DNA from: Paraspadella gotoi
Taxonomy: Eukaryota > Chaetognatha
Length of the DNA: 64,000 bases
NCBI GenBank assembly: GCA_051294375.1
Contig: CM119270.1
Coordinates: 6,937,279 to 7,001,278 of the forward strand
Direction: 5' to 3'
In this document: in pieces, positions 1 through 11,340 of the stretch
Numbering within the stretch: the first letter of the stretch is position 1
Layout of the letters: each line of letters starts with the position of its first letter
Made by a program: the position numbers and the translations under genes
Notes under the pieces: generated by a model
What the model was told of the DNA's origin: nothing
The model's input: only the letters and a program-made list of their open reading frames with translations
Databases searched by the model: none

Positions 1-1215
1 GCTCCGATGATCGTCGTCATTGTTTCAATTTCCGTGTTTTTTCTGATATCAGAAGAGAAGCTTACAGCTGCGAAAGCATTCATGTCGTTGTCCATTCTCA
101 ACAGCATTCGAATTTCATTGTCATTGTTTCCCACGAGTCTTCTATTCAATGTCCACATGTTTGTCTCGGGCCGAAGGATTGACGCATTTCTTACGAGGAG
201 AGAAATTGATTCAGATGACGTCGATCATGAATCTATTGAAGGAATCTCAGTGAGGGTCGAACATGCATCTTTTTCGTGGGAGAGAGGTGAACCACCGTTT
301 CTTCAAGATTTGACCTTCGACCTGAAGGTCGGGCAGATGCTTGCTTTGGTCGGTGGCGTTGGCGCTGGGAAATCTGCAGTGATCAAAGCCATTCTGGGAG
401 AAATGAACAAAGTCACAGGGACTGTTAATACCCCTACAAAAATTGCCTACGTATCTCAGCACCATGGATACAAAATGGTACCGTTAAATGTAACATTCTC
501 TTCGGCAATGAGATGCTAAAGAGTGGTACATTCCGTCCTCGCGGCCACTGCATTGGGACCAGATTTGGAGAATTTTCCAGCGGGAGATGAACCGAGATTG
601 GCGAAGAGGAGTCATCTTTCGGCGGACAAAACTTCGTATTTCTCTGGCCAGAGCCATCTACGCTGACGTGGATCTTTATCTCCTGGATGATCCACTCTCC
701 GCTGTTGACACTCAAGTTGGGATGTACATCTTTGACAAAGTCCTCTCGGCTGGAGGCCTCCTGGGCAAAAAGAGTCGGATTGTAGTTACAAACGCTTTGA
801 ACCACCTTCCTCAAATGGACGGCATAATCTGTCTGAGCAGAGGCAGAATTGAGCGAAATGGCAGCTTAATAAACTTAAAGAGCAACGATGGACGTTTTTC
901 AAATTTCTTAAACAGATTCAGAGAACAATTTAAACAGAATTCGGACTTGGAAAGGACGCCATTAAGTTTGAACGTGAGAGAATCCGGAATGAAAATTGTG
1001 AAGGACAAGATGAATGGTCGACTGACGACAGTTGAAAATGTTAACCATGGCATGGTCAGTTTCCGTGCGTATCTAGATTACCTAAAAACCACAGGACGGT
1101 TAACGGCTTCAATGTTTTTCATCTCCTTTACTCTGTCACGCGCCTTTGAAATCGGTACTAATTTAACTCTCGCGGATTGGATGGACGAAATTCAAAATAT
1201 AACTGCGCCACCTGG
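1..1215 (+). CDS. ABCC/MRP-type ABC transporter, 5'-partial exon (end of TMD1, NBD1, start of TMD2), frameshifted
   Basis: ATP-driven exporter of the MRP/ABCC subfamily, expected in the plasma or an internal membrane. The exon enters the window open. It begins with hydrophobic helices of the first membrane domain, then NBD1: Walker A GGVGAGKSA near 352-378, Q-loop motif AYVSQ near 446-460, Walker B/D-loop LYLLDDPLSAVD near 677-712, then the linker and first helices of TMD2. The Asp-Asp after Walker B is the usual ABCC asymmetry in NBD1. Between about 464 and 632 the homologous reading passes through all three frames, each change needing one missing base (at least six). NBD1 is therefore broken as written, although residues on both sides are intact. 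The switch-loop histidine is Asn (VTNALNHLPQ). The exon ends at a GT (1216) with two bases of a codon left over, matching the next exon. The deletions are probably sequence error; a pseudogene is less likely because NBD2 is perfect. Confidence 0.85.
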
Positions 1216-1373
1216 GTGCAAATAAAAATCAATGTCAAATCAATAAACGAGAAAAAAAATATAATTAGCATTTATAAACTTTAAAACTATGGGAAAAAAA
1301 NNNNNNNNNNTCATTAGATTTTTGATTAAAAATATAACTTATCGTGTTTTTTATATGCTCCCTGGTTTATTAG

Positions 1374-2970
1374 CGCAAACTCAACTCTTTCGGCCGACAT
1401 AAACTCTCGCTACCTACTTCCTTACGTCCTCGTCGGACTCTCCTCCTCCACATTCCTCCTTATATCCGTCGTCTTACACATCTTCGGTTCCCTTTCCGCC
1501 TCTCGTCGTCTCCATGGCAACCTCACGCGGCGCGTCTTGGAGAGTCCCCTCTCATTCTTCGACGTCACCCCATTGGGTCGAATAGTGAATCGTTTCTCCG
1601 TCGACATGGATATTATCGACGCCAAAATCCCGAACGATCTCTTTTTCGCTTACGGCGGAATCTTCTACGGGGTCGGCTCCTTCGCGGCGATATCCCTGGT
1701 AAAGCCGTGGTTCTTGCTCGGCGTACCTTTCCTCGTCGGAGGCTTCGTCGCAGTCCAACGGGTCTACTTGCGCTCTGCTCGTCAGCTGAGGCGATTAGAG
1801 TCCACATCGCGGTCTCCTATATTCTCATTATTCGGCGAAACATTGCGAGGAATGTCCGTCTTGCGCGCCTTCAAGAAGCAGGACGACTTCAAAGGGGAAG
1901 CTCGGTTTCGAGTCGCCGAGAATCTGAGAGCAGCGTTTTACATGAGGTCGACGAACATTGTCTTATCGTTCGTCTTGGAACAGATGGCATCGTTGATCGT
2001 CCTGTTTTGCGCTCTTTTCGCCATTTTCGAAGAATCAACGACGGTGGGTGAGGCTGGACTCACCATTACCTACGCAATGTCCATGGTTCACATCATGATT
2101 TATTCCGTGCAAACGACGTCCAATTTAGAAAATAGCTTCATCGCCTTGGAGAGAATCAAGGAATATAGCACAATGCCAATAGAAGCACCATGGAGAAACC
2201 AAAGAAAGGGTTCCGTTAATAGCAATTGGCCGCTGACCGGGGAAATAAGCTTCAAGGATTATAGCGCCAAGTACCGAGAAAACTTGGATTTAGTCTTGAA
2301 GAATCTCAACTTTGATATCAAAGACGGACAAAAAATCGGCATCGTCGGAAGAACGGGCTCCGGGAAGTCGACTCTAACTCTGGCGCTTTTTCGCATCATT
2401 GAAGCGGCATCGGGGGGCGTGGCAATCGACGGATTAGAAACAAAAGAACTCGGCCTCCACGATCTCAGATCTAGAATCTCCATCATACCCCAAGATCCCG
2501 TCGTCTTTTCCGGGAGTCTGAGGACAAATATAGATCCCTTTGGGCTCCACGACGATGAAGAACTATGGAGAGCGATCGATCTGGCTCACTTGAAGGAGTT
2601 GGCCTCCGCTCTGCCCGCGGGGCTCGACCACGAGTGCGTCGAGGCGGGCGAGAATCTTTCCCTCGGGCAGCGTCAACTCGTCTGCCTCGCGAGGGCGTTG
2701 CTGAGGAACTCTAAGATCCTCGTCCTCGACGAAGCAACCGCCGCCGTCGACTCGAAGACGGACGCCTTGATCCAGAAGACGATTCGGGAAGAATTCGTGG
2801 GAGCCACCGTCTTAACCATCGCTCACCGCATCGACACCATCGTCGACTATGACAAAGTGATGGTGATGGAGAGGGGAGAAATCGTGGAGTTTGATTCGCC
2901 CGCGACTTTGATGGGGCGAAAAACTTCGGCGTTCTACGAATTGGCCAGAGACGCGGGGATTTTTCTGTGA
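1374..2970 (+). CDS. ABCC/MRP-type ABC transporter, terminal exon (TMD2 and NBD2)
   Basis: Last exon of the same transporter. The acceptor AG is at 1372-1373 after a pyrimidine-rich stretch; one base completes the split Gly codon from the previous exon, so the phase agrees across the intron 1216-1373. TMD2 carries the ABCC coupling motif SPLSFFDVTPLGRIVNRFS, followed by several hydrophobic helices. NBD2 is complete: Walker A GRTGSGKST (about 2347-2373), Q-loop IPQDPVVFSG, signature LSLGQRQL (about 2659-2682), Walker B KILVLDEATAAVD with the catalytic Glu, and H-loop TIAHR. The stop is TGA 2968-2970, with C-terminal length typical of MRPs. The intron contains a 10-N gap (1301-1310). The family is certain; the exact orthologue (ABCC1-4 type) cannot be fixed from half a protein. 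Confidence 0.95.
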
Positions 2971-3044
2971 GGGTGTTTCATTGGTGATGGATTATCTATA
3001 CTCCGTGGTTTAAGCGCTTTTCGGTGAATGAAGTCTTATTTTTT

Positions 3045-3050
3045 AATAAA
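3045..3050 (+). terminator. Probable poly(A) signal of the ABCC gene
   Basis: AATAAA 75 bases after the stop codon; a second AATAAA lies at 3149-3154. Either could direct cleavage of the ABCC transcript. Confidence 0.5.
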
Positions 3051-3903
3051 ATGTTAAAACAGATGTTTCTTATGACGTTTTTATGACGTTAGCTGACTTT
3101 TTGACGTTTTGCAACGAGTCAGTTTTGGTTTACATTCCGTAAAAATTCAATAAATAGTACAAAAGACAATGGATTTACTAATAATTTCGCCGAGTTATAT
3201 TTACACTATGTATATGAACGACGCTTAAATGGTATTTTGGATTTTTTTTTTTTTTTTCGCGCTGGAAACGGGGCGAAACAAAGATAAATATTGAGTCGTC
3301 GTCAGATTCCACAACAGCAGTGAGAGCGGACTTGTGAAAAGCCGCAGCGAACGAAAAGATATCTTCACTGTGACTCTCAATTATCATTTATTCTTATAAG
3401 ACATTTGTTATTTAAACTTCATAGAAGAACTTAATTTATCTCCCTCCCGATACCAAAGACAACAGAAGAACACCGACGAAACAGATTCAAAGACAAAACA
3501 GAAACACACGAAAAAAACAAAAGATTGTCACATTAATTATTAATACATCTATTTTTATTTTCATTGCTCACCACATAATGGAAAAACAGGTTGGCAAAGT
3601 CCATTTTCTGACATGTTTTCACGGATTTCAAATGCTTTTTTTAAGCGGCCGTGACGTTTAATGTGAATCTATGGTTCCGTAAAAGACTTTGCAAAAGAAG
3701 ACGAAAAATGAAGATGACAAAATTAACTTTTTAATATCGAAAAAAAATAAAAAAAAGAAAATAATAAGCAAACGAAATAGAAAGGTTAAAGTAAACGGAC
3801 TCAAAACTGCAATGACAACGTCCTTGTACCCAATTGATGGAAAACTAATACCTGAAATGGATTTTGTTCTATTATATTGGGCGTCATCCAATTAAGCTTT
3901 TAC

Positions 3904-3905
<2 letters not shown>
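3051..3905. other. Intergenic DNA without a recognised gene
   Basis: AT-rich with poly-T and poly-A runs. Short open frames are low-complexity. No gene, RNA or mobile element is recognised. Confidence 0.5.

Positions 3906-3994
<89 letters not shown>
3906..3994. repeat. (CT)n microsatellite
   Basis: Nearly perfect CT dinucleotide tract of about 88 bases. The open frames across it are Leu-Ser repeats and are not genes. Confidence 0.97.
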
Positions 3995-3997
<3 letters not shown>

Positions 3998-4247
3998 GTT
4001 CCACGCTACATTTACCTTTTCGCAGCTCTCGCTTTTCGCCTGTGCCTTTTGTCTTTAACTTTTTTCGCTTCTCTCTCGTTTCTAGCTTTCATATTCTCCC
4101 CACATGATGTCGCGCCATTTCCATTTCCATGGATTTCCTTCCAGACGAGTGAAGGAAACAAAAAAACCAACACAAGACGTCGAAAGAAATTTTATTAAAC
4201 TATTTTTTGTTTTTTATCCCTTTTTTTAATCTTTTAATTTTTTCTCT

Positions 4248-4248
4248 A

Positions 4249-4286
<38 letters not shown>

Positions 4287-4290
4287 CCCT

Positions 4291-4334
<44 letters not shown>
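4248..4334. repeat. Interrupted (CT)n microsatellite
   Basis: CT tract with a few TT and CC interruptions. Confidence 0.95.
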
Positions 4335-4339
<5 letters not shown>

Positions 4340-4627
4340 TCTTCTCTTCTGGGCCTCGGCTGTCTTTTGTTCGCCACGTAAGTAATTCATTTCCAGTTTT
4401 TGCTCCATTCTTTTTTTCTTTTTCCTTCTGATTCGTTCATCTAGATATATTTTCGTTTTCGCAATACTATAATTATTTATCTTTATTTCGCATAACAATG
4501 ATTGCATTTTGTTTACATCTTAGATATGATATGTACAGTTTCATTTAACTATATTTGCTCCGTTTTTCCGTCTTTTTTGTTTTATCCTCTTATTTTCACT
4601 CGGATAACAAACGAGAGGGAGGCAACT

Positions 4628-4631
<4 letters not shown>

Positions 4632-4694
<63 letters not shown>

Positions 4695-4697
4695 AAA
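4632..4697. repeat. (GAC)n trinucleotide tract
   Basis: Roughly twenty GAC units with one GGC interruption; reads as poly-Asp, poly-Arg or poly-Thr depending on frame. No splice-bounded coding context is visible. Confidence 0.95.
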
Positions 4698-4789
4698 CGA
4701 TGACGATAGACTGCGACGACGAAGGTGGAGGAAGAGAATGATCGCGTCATCAAAAACAATCTTTAGGGAAATCTATTCTCGGCTGGAGA

Positions 4790-4960
4790 NNNNNNNNNNN
4801 NNNNNNNNNNNNNNNNNNNNNNNNNNNNNNNNNNNNNNNNNNNNNNNNNNNNNNNNNNNNNNNNNNNNNNNNNNNNNNNNNNNNNNNNNNNNNNNNNNNN
4901 NNNNNNNNNNNNNNNNNNNNNNNNNNNNNNNNNNNNNNNNNNNNNNNNNNNNNNNNNNNN
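4790..4960. other. Assembly gap (171 N)
   Basis: Run of N. Confidence 1.
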
Positions 4961-5163
4961 GATAGCGCCTCTTTCTCATTCCCATCTTGAGATTCGCTTC
5001 TCATATTCGTTAATTCTCCAGGTTCAGTGAATCAAAAAAATTCTCGTCCAATCAGAACAATCCATTTTTTGTCCAATGAGAGACTGCAAAGCATCTATCA
5101 TTGTCTTAATTACGTCGGATCATTTTTTTTAAAGAAAAAGCATAATTTCCTTTATATTCTCTC

Positions 5164-5359
5164 NNNNNNNNNNNNNNNNNNNNNNNNNNNNNNNNNNNNN
5201 NNNNNNNNNNNNNNNNNNNNNNNNNNNNNNNNNNNNNNNNNNNNNNNNNNNNNNNNNNNNNNNNNNNNNNNNNNNNNNNNNNNNNNNNNNNNNNNNNNNN
5301 NNNNNNNNNNNNNNNNNNNNNNNNNNNNNNNNNNNNNNNNNNNNNNNNNNNNNNNNNNN
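5164..5359. other. Assembly gap (196 N)
   Basis: Run of N. Confidence 1.
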
Positions 5360-5392
5360 TTTTTTATGCCCGAACTTCACTTTGCCTCACTG

Positions 5393-5490
5393 GTTGAGGA
5401 ACTCTATAAGTCACTTTTTCGGTCGGTCGGTAGGTCCGTCTTATTCTTTATCTATTTGGCGGTTTATCCTACTTATATTTTAAATGCTAA
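5393..5490. repeat. Dispersed repeat with GGTC-rich core, copy 1
   Basis: Contains CTCTATAAGTCACTTTT followed by GGTCGGTCGGT and a downstream TACTTATATTTTAAATGC block. A related copy in the same orientation lies at 50225-50330 (AACTCTATAAGTCACTTTTC, then GGTC/GTCC repeats, then TTTAAAAATGCATAT). Two dispersed copies indicate an old mobile or satellite-derived element of unknown class. Confidence 0.6.
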
Positions 5491-5654
5491 TTACTACGGT
5501 AATATTGCGTCATTTTAGTTAATACTTGTTCGTAAGTTGATTAAACGTTAGTTATATACTGTGCATATTTTTCATACTTGTGCACTCACGTGATTACTAA
5601 AAAAATAAATCCATGAAAGTTACTGCGGCCTTGAACGTGACGGTTCTTTTTTTT

Positions 5655-5742
<88 letters not shown>

Positions 5743-5743
5743 T
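5655..5743. repeat. (TTTC)n microsatellite
   Basis: About 22 perfect TTTC units. A second long (TTTC)n tract lies at 51988-52077. Confidence 0.97.
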
Positions 5744-6120
5744 TTTTCGGACGTTTCTCTTTTTTTCCCTGCTTTCCTTCAGAAATAAAACAATTTTTTT
5801 TTTTCATATACGTATTTTCCTTTTTTTTTCTTCCATTCGCTTTTAAATTTAAAACATTCATTAACCAAGTGTCTGTCTTTCGCATCTCTCTCTCAATCTA
5901 ACTCGGTTCTCTTCTTTTAACGAGTTATCCTTTCTCCATTTTCTTTTCATAATCTCAACTTTTTAATTTTTTACTTCTGTCTCCTTAATCATCTTCATCA
6001 TCCTTTTTCGTTTCTCTATTATTTTTTTTACTTTTCTTCTTTCTCTTTTTTTTTCCCTTGAGCTTCTTCTTCAAGTTCTTAATTTTTCCCGACGTTTCTC
6101 GTTTTCTCCCTCTGTCTTTC

Positions 6121-6126
<6 letters not shown>

Positions 6127-6156
<30 letters not shown>

Positions 6157-6362
6157 NNNNNNNNNNNNNNNNNNNNNNNNNNNNNNNNNNNNNNNNNNNN
6201 NNNNNNNNNNNNNNNNNNNNNNNNNNNNNNNNNNNNNNNNNNNNNNNNNNNNNNNNNNNNNNNNNNNNNNNNNNNNNNNNNNNNNNNNNNNNNNNNNNNN
6301 NNNNNNNNNNNNNNNNNNNNNNNNNNNNNNNNNNNNNNNNNNNNNNNNNNNNNNNNNNNNNN
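6127..6362. repeat. (CT)n tract running into an assembly gap
   Basis: CT repeat at 6127-6156 followed by N from 6157 to 6362; the repeat probably caused the gap. Confidence 0.9.
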
Positions 6363-6489
6363 TAAAGAAAGAGCCGCCTTGCGTCGAGGCAAAGGAGGCG
6401 TGGCCCGGAACAAAGGTGGATCCCCGGTGTCGAACGAGCGATGGCAATGGCGAAGAAGCTTAAGCCTCCCGCTTAAGCTTATTCCTCGG

Positions 6490-6695
6490 AATTTGCGTCG
6501 GCTTATGAGTTGACATTAGCGTCGGCATTTGCGTCGGCAGCTGAGCTGGCATCAGCATCCGCATTTGTGTCGGCTTATGAGTTGACATTGGCGTCGGAAT
6601 TTGCGTCGGCAGCTGAGCTGGCATCAGCATCCGCATTTGTGTCGACTTATGAGTTGACATTGGCGTCGGCATTTGCGTCGGCTGATGGGTTGGAC
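6490..6695. repeat. 72-bp minisatellite built of GCGTCGGCA/T subunits
   Basis: About 2.7 copies of a 72-bp unit containing GTCGGCTTATGAGTTGACAT and GCATCAGCATCCGCATTTGT. Because 72 is a multiple of three, frames stay open on both strands. No start or splice context supports a gene. Confidence 0.8.
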
Positions 6696-6842
6696 TCGAT
6701 CTTGCTTCTCTTAACCTTACCTTCCTTTGACTCACCCTCTTTTATTCCGCATTATTTAAAAACAATTCCCTTACTCATCTCATATTTCCATGTTTTCCTT
6801 TGACTTTACCTCAAACTCATTCTTCCCACCTTCGTCTGTCAG

Positions 6843-7010
6843 ACTTATTCAGTCACCGAAAGAGCTTTCCCCCGGTCGTCTGCCCTTGAAGACGAAGACG
6901 ACGACGATGATAACGACGACGAAGACGACGAGAAGGAGGACAAAGGAAACAATGAAGTTTGCCCTTGAAGAGTCTCTGTTGTCGGCGCGTTCGAACGTCG
7001 ACGAAGATGA

Positions 7011-7043
<33 letters not shown>

Positions 7044-7173
7044 AACCGGATCCGAAATTCGGGATCCGGATCGCCTGATTGATGGACAGGGAAAATCTCC
7101 CTATGGCATCGGTGGCCCTGGCTTCGCGGGAGCCTCGCGCCTTTACAACCAAGACTCGCTCGCTTTGATGAAA
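6843..7173 (+). CDS. Doubtful acidic exon with poly-Asp
   Basis: A possible acceptor (CTGTCAG at 6836-6842) precedes an open stretch rich in Asp/Glu. After an apparent frame change near 6960 it reads LEESLLSARSNVDED, poly-Asp, then a Gly/Pro-rich segment (GKSPYGIGGPGFAGASRLYN) with C-ending codons like the real genes here. The 3' boundary is unclear: GTTGGT at about 7174 is a weak donor. It could be an exon of an unidentified gene or a chance open frame around (GAC)n repeats. Confidence 0.22.
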
Positions 7174-7185
7174 GTTGGTATCTTC

Positions 7186-7218
7186 GTCAAATCGTCGTTA
7201 TCGTCGTTATCGTCGTTT

Positions 7219-7250
<32 letters not shown>

Positions 7251-7252
7251 TC
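7186..7252. repeat. (TCG)n trinucleotide tract
   Basis: TCG/TCGT units, the opposite strand sense to the (GAC)n tract at about 7011-7042 just upstream. Confidence 0.85.
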
Positions 7253-7299
7253 CCTCGTTGGTGATGAATTTCTTCTTCTGTCTCCTCAGTTTTTAGTGA

Positions 7300-10200
7300 T
7301 GAAGGTGAGAAAATTACCGATTCGTTTGCATATTTCCTTGCCTCTCTCTAGCTTGTAAAAGCATTTTATTTTTATTTGTATCTAAAATTAAGATATAGCT
7401 TCTCATTAAAAAGGTCTTTTGAGTGTTCAATGTTTTTTATTGATTTCAAAGATTTTTTTTTGAATTTTCATCTTCAAATATTATTTACTGCAAATATGTA
7501 AATTAGATTAAAGCATTTCTAAGTATAACAATTTGGATATTATATTGAGTAACTATAATCTTCATTTGCATATTGCATGCTAAATCATAATGAAAGTGGA
7601 AAATTCAAACAAAAAATACTTGAATCCAAATGTAATATGAAAATTTCAAAGCTATTTTCAAGATGAGAAGCCATAATCTAAATTTTTAACTTAGCTTATG
7701 ATCGCAACTTTTGTAAAACTTCATTCGAATTCATTAATAATTTATTTAAAAAAAATACGGAAAGTCCCAGCCTAGAAACTAGAAAAGCATTAGTTTAGTT
7801 TTATACCAAAAAGCCGTGACGCCGACGACGCGACGACGATGCAGTGACGACCGTACAAGAAGCTGACCTGAATCATATTCAGCCTGAACCGGCTTCGCGG
7901 GAGGCTTCGATAAAAAATTAGTTTATAGACACATGATTCAGGAAATTTTATAAACGTCTGTCATAACAAGCTGCATATTCGTAAAGAGTATCAGAAAATG
8001 CATTTTATTTAATATATTGTACTGATTTCACTGTATTCATTGGCAGTTGGCATGAAACACCTCATAATCTATATATTAGAGGTGGAGCGATGAAAAGATT
8101 GAGCGATTGAAAATAATTTTTTTATTAACTTTGTATATGTAATACAAATAATTAAGCCCTTTTTTACTTTTGTTTCGGATTCTCCAGGAAAAAACTAAGA
8201 GAAACTTTTTGAAAAAAAAGTAGGTTTTTAGATATTTTTTTATATTAAACTGAAAAAATGACTAAAACGTTTTCATCAATAAATAGTTTCTATTACAGAG
8301 AGTTAAAGCTCCACTCTACTGTATATCTTGCTAATAATATCTAGGATTTACTAATTTGATAATAGTTCAAAGATATGGTAAAAAGAAATAGAAAAAACAT
8401 ATTAATGCATTTTTGCTTTCACTTATTTATATAAAAAGTTGTAAGATACTAATGATATTATTTTTTATTCTGCTAATACGACATTTCTTGCCTTCAAAAC
8501 CATGTATGAATGCGAAAAGCAGAGAGAAAAATAAAACTTTTTTGAGAACCCATTTGATCCAGACAGAAGTGTCTTCTTTCCTGGTATATAAGAAACGTTA
8601 AACTCTAAACCATTTTGTATTTCCCAAATCAATTGCTATGCTTTTTGAATTACTTTTTTATTATTATCTATTTGATCAATCTCTCCAAGATAAATTAAAT
8701 TCCACTGTATTCTGACAAATTTGGTTCCTTTAATGTAGCCAGTACATCGGGCTGAGATTTCTATTATTTATAGTTCTCCCTGAAGAAGAATCAAACGCTT
8801 ATTATTCTCATCCTTCCCTAACATCCCGCTTAGAAATTCCAAAATCTAATATTTTTTAGTGATGTTATTTGTCCCTCAGCAAGCTCCATTAGTTCAAAGT
8901 GATCTCTCGTTATGTTTCAGAGGGCACTATTTTTTTTTCAGAACCTATTACCTACCATAGAAAACTCACGACAGCAGTGTAAAAAAATTGTTAATAGGGA
9001 GTTACAATTTTTAAAACATTGTTTCTAGAAATTTGTAAGTACGTGCAAAGAGAATGATCTTGCTTGAAACTAACTTGTCTTATACCAGTCATCCACTCTT
9101 TTAATCCAGTTCAAGTAAACAAATTGATCTGTATTAAATAAATTTTGTTCATAAAGTTTTACAAGGTTTTTAAATCATCATCTATAACATTGGTCACATT
9201 CCAAAAGTGATCACTGCATCTTGTTTTATCTGCTCTCCTATTTAGTACTTAATTTTTAATAATAGCAGCTTTACACGACGGCAATGAATTGTATCTTCAG
9301 AAAATCTATTTGATCTAATCGATAAAAATCTTTTTATAAATTTACTAGCACGTTTAGTCAACATCTTGTTCACTTTTTTCAAACATCTACTAGGCCTTAT
9401 TTATTAAGTTGATCAATAATTTGTCAACAGAATTGTTACAATGTCTGCTGCTCTTTTTCCAATTTTCATATTTGATTATTTTGCTTCAATGGTAAGTCGT
9501 TTATATCAAATATCTTTTTCTCAAATAAAGTCTCACAAAAACTTTATCCGGAAAAAGCTTCTGCTAAATATGTCATGTAATAATTGCTTCCATTTCTGGC
9601 TTTGTATATTTATCCCGGCTCAAAGCAAAATTTTTGCATCCCCCTTTTCATAATTTCTATAAATTATCCATGCATTGTTTGTCTTTTGGATTTAGCCTCA
9701 GTGCACATTTTTTTCAATAATAAATGATCTTTGGTGGCATACATATGATAAACTATTCCTTGCTGCAGATAGTGATATTGGCTATTATTTTCATTGAGGT
9801 GTCACCGTCGGATTTTTTTTTTGCCCTGGCATTGTCTTCTATATCTGTTTTAATCAGAGAGATGGCTACCTGGAAAGCTCTCTTCGCTTTTTCAAAATCA
9901 TTATAACTCTAAACAATAAAAGCGTCTAAATGTGCATGAGCATTGGGGATCATATTTCATTTTGTCTCTTATTTTTTCTAACACCCTTCTTTTGGTCCTT
10001 ATTTTTTTTAATTGATTTAGATGTAGTGTACCATTTTCTTTTCATATCTTTTGATGCATGAGCTTCACGTCAGAAAAATATTAGTAAGAATTTCTGTTTA
10101 TCAGAATGATGTATTACGTCAACATCTCCCACAATAACTATAAATTCTTCAGCTAAACATGTAAGCCAAAATCAAATGAATCATTAGTTTCATTTGATTT

Positions 10201-10929
10201 TCACAAAGCATTAAACTTGTCTTTATTGTTTTCTTTAATATCATTTAATGTCTATTTGTTAAAACCTTCTATAGATATTAAGATGATGGATCATTTTTTT
10301 ATTTTTGTATCGTGTGTTTACTATTGTGGTTTTACTAAATACTGGAAAGCTCTCGCATTGGCTCTATTTTTTATCACCATAACATTTCTCCATCAGATAA
10401 TCCCATAACTTTTAAAAAATTTCTGTAACTCGAATCTCTGAATCACTGTGCCATATACATATAAATGCCCAAGTATTTGCACACAGTTTCAGCTCAGTAT
10501 CTAAAGCGTTGTAAACATTATTAACAACGCTTTAAACCTTTGAATTCATTCACAAATGCGGTAAGACTATATTCAATTAAATTTGAATTAGATTGAGCCT
10601 CAAGTTTCACTAATTCCCTGTTATTTTAATACAATTTTCATAACTATGGATAATATACCCGAGCTCTGTACCATTTCACCTTCCCAGTAATCCAAATCGA
10701 ATAGTTTTTACCAGGATCCTTAATAACATACCTTAGTATTAGAAATTTTTTATACTTCTTTTTGTAATAAGCGTGACAGCAAGAATTGGCTAAGAGATAA
10801 TTTTTAAGATCATGATATAGCTACCTTGTCAGCGTTCGTTCATAAAAATCAATACAGGTAATCCTGTTTTTCTATAATCAACAATATTTTTATCACAAAT
10901 CAGTTTTCCCATTTTCTGAGTTAAGTCTA
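7300..10929. other. AT-rich region with decayed coding-like fragments
   Basis: No intact gene. Compared with the flanks it lacks microsatellites and has a different base composition. On the minus strand, short stretches read like protein between stops and frame changes (for example FWNVTNVIDDDLKTL near 9.2 kb). This would fit an old inactivated element continuous with the pseudogene at 10.9-11.3 kb. No family is recognised. Confidence 0.3.
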
Positions 10930-11340
10930 TCATTTGTTTTGTCGTTTACTTGTACAAAGGATATTGTTTATTGTATACTCCACAATAACTGCCATTGCTA
11001 TTGTTGCTGCAGCCTCCAGATGGGTGTGAAATATTTCTACACTTTCACTTCCAACTTTATCAGTTAATAATTCTATAATTTCGCCTTTTATTTCATCAAA
11101 ACAACTTCTGTGATGGCAAAAATCATAATCATCTAACTTTTGCATTGTTTCAGTTTGATACTAGCCCCTTTTCCAAAAAATCTTTTTCACATTCTGTTTA
11201 TCTTCTAAACATATAAAAGGGTCATACACACTGTTTAAATAGAGCACATCGAGTGTATTCCTCAATCCAAGAATTTCTTCTCGACTTAGTCGGGGATTAT
11301 TTCCCTGCTTTGGTCTTTCCATTCGGTAGTAGGTAACCAG
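10930..11340 (-). pseudogene. Decayed protein-coding fragment of unknown family
   Basis: The minus strand reads in one frame for about 135 codons with a single internal TAG. It begins LVTYYRMERPKQGNNPR and continues through LSREEILGLRNTLDVLYL and SVYDPFICLEDK. After the stop come TMQKLDDYDFCHHRSCF and EIIELLTDKVGSE. Length, amino-acid balance and lack of simple repeats make chance unlikely. Upstream (11.35-12.2 kb) similar fragments recur with more stops, so the original gene was longer. The origin could be a transposon, a viral insertion or a host gene; nothing seen decides between them. Confidence 0.45.
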
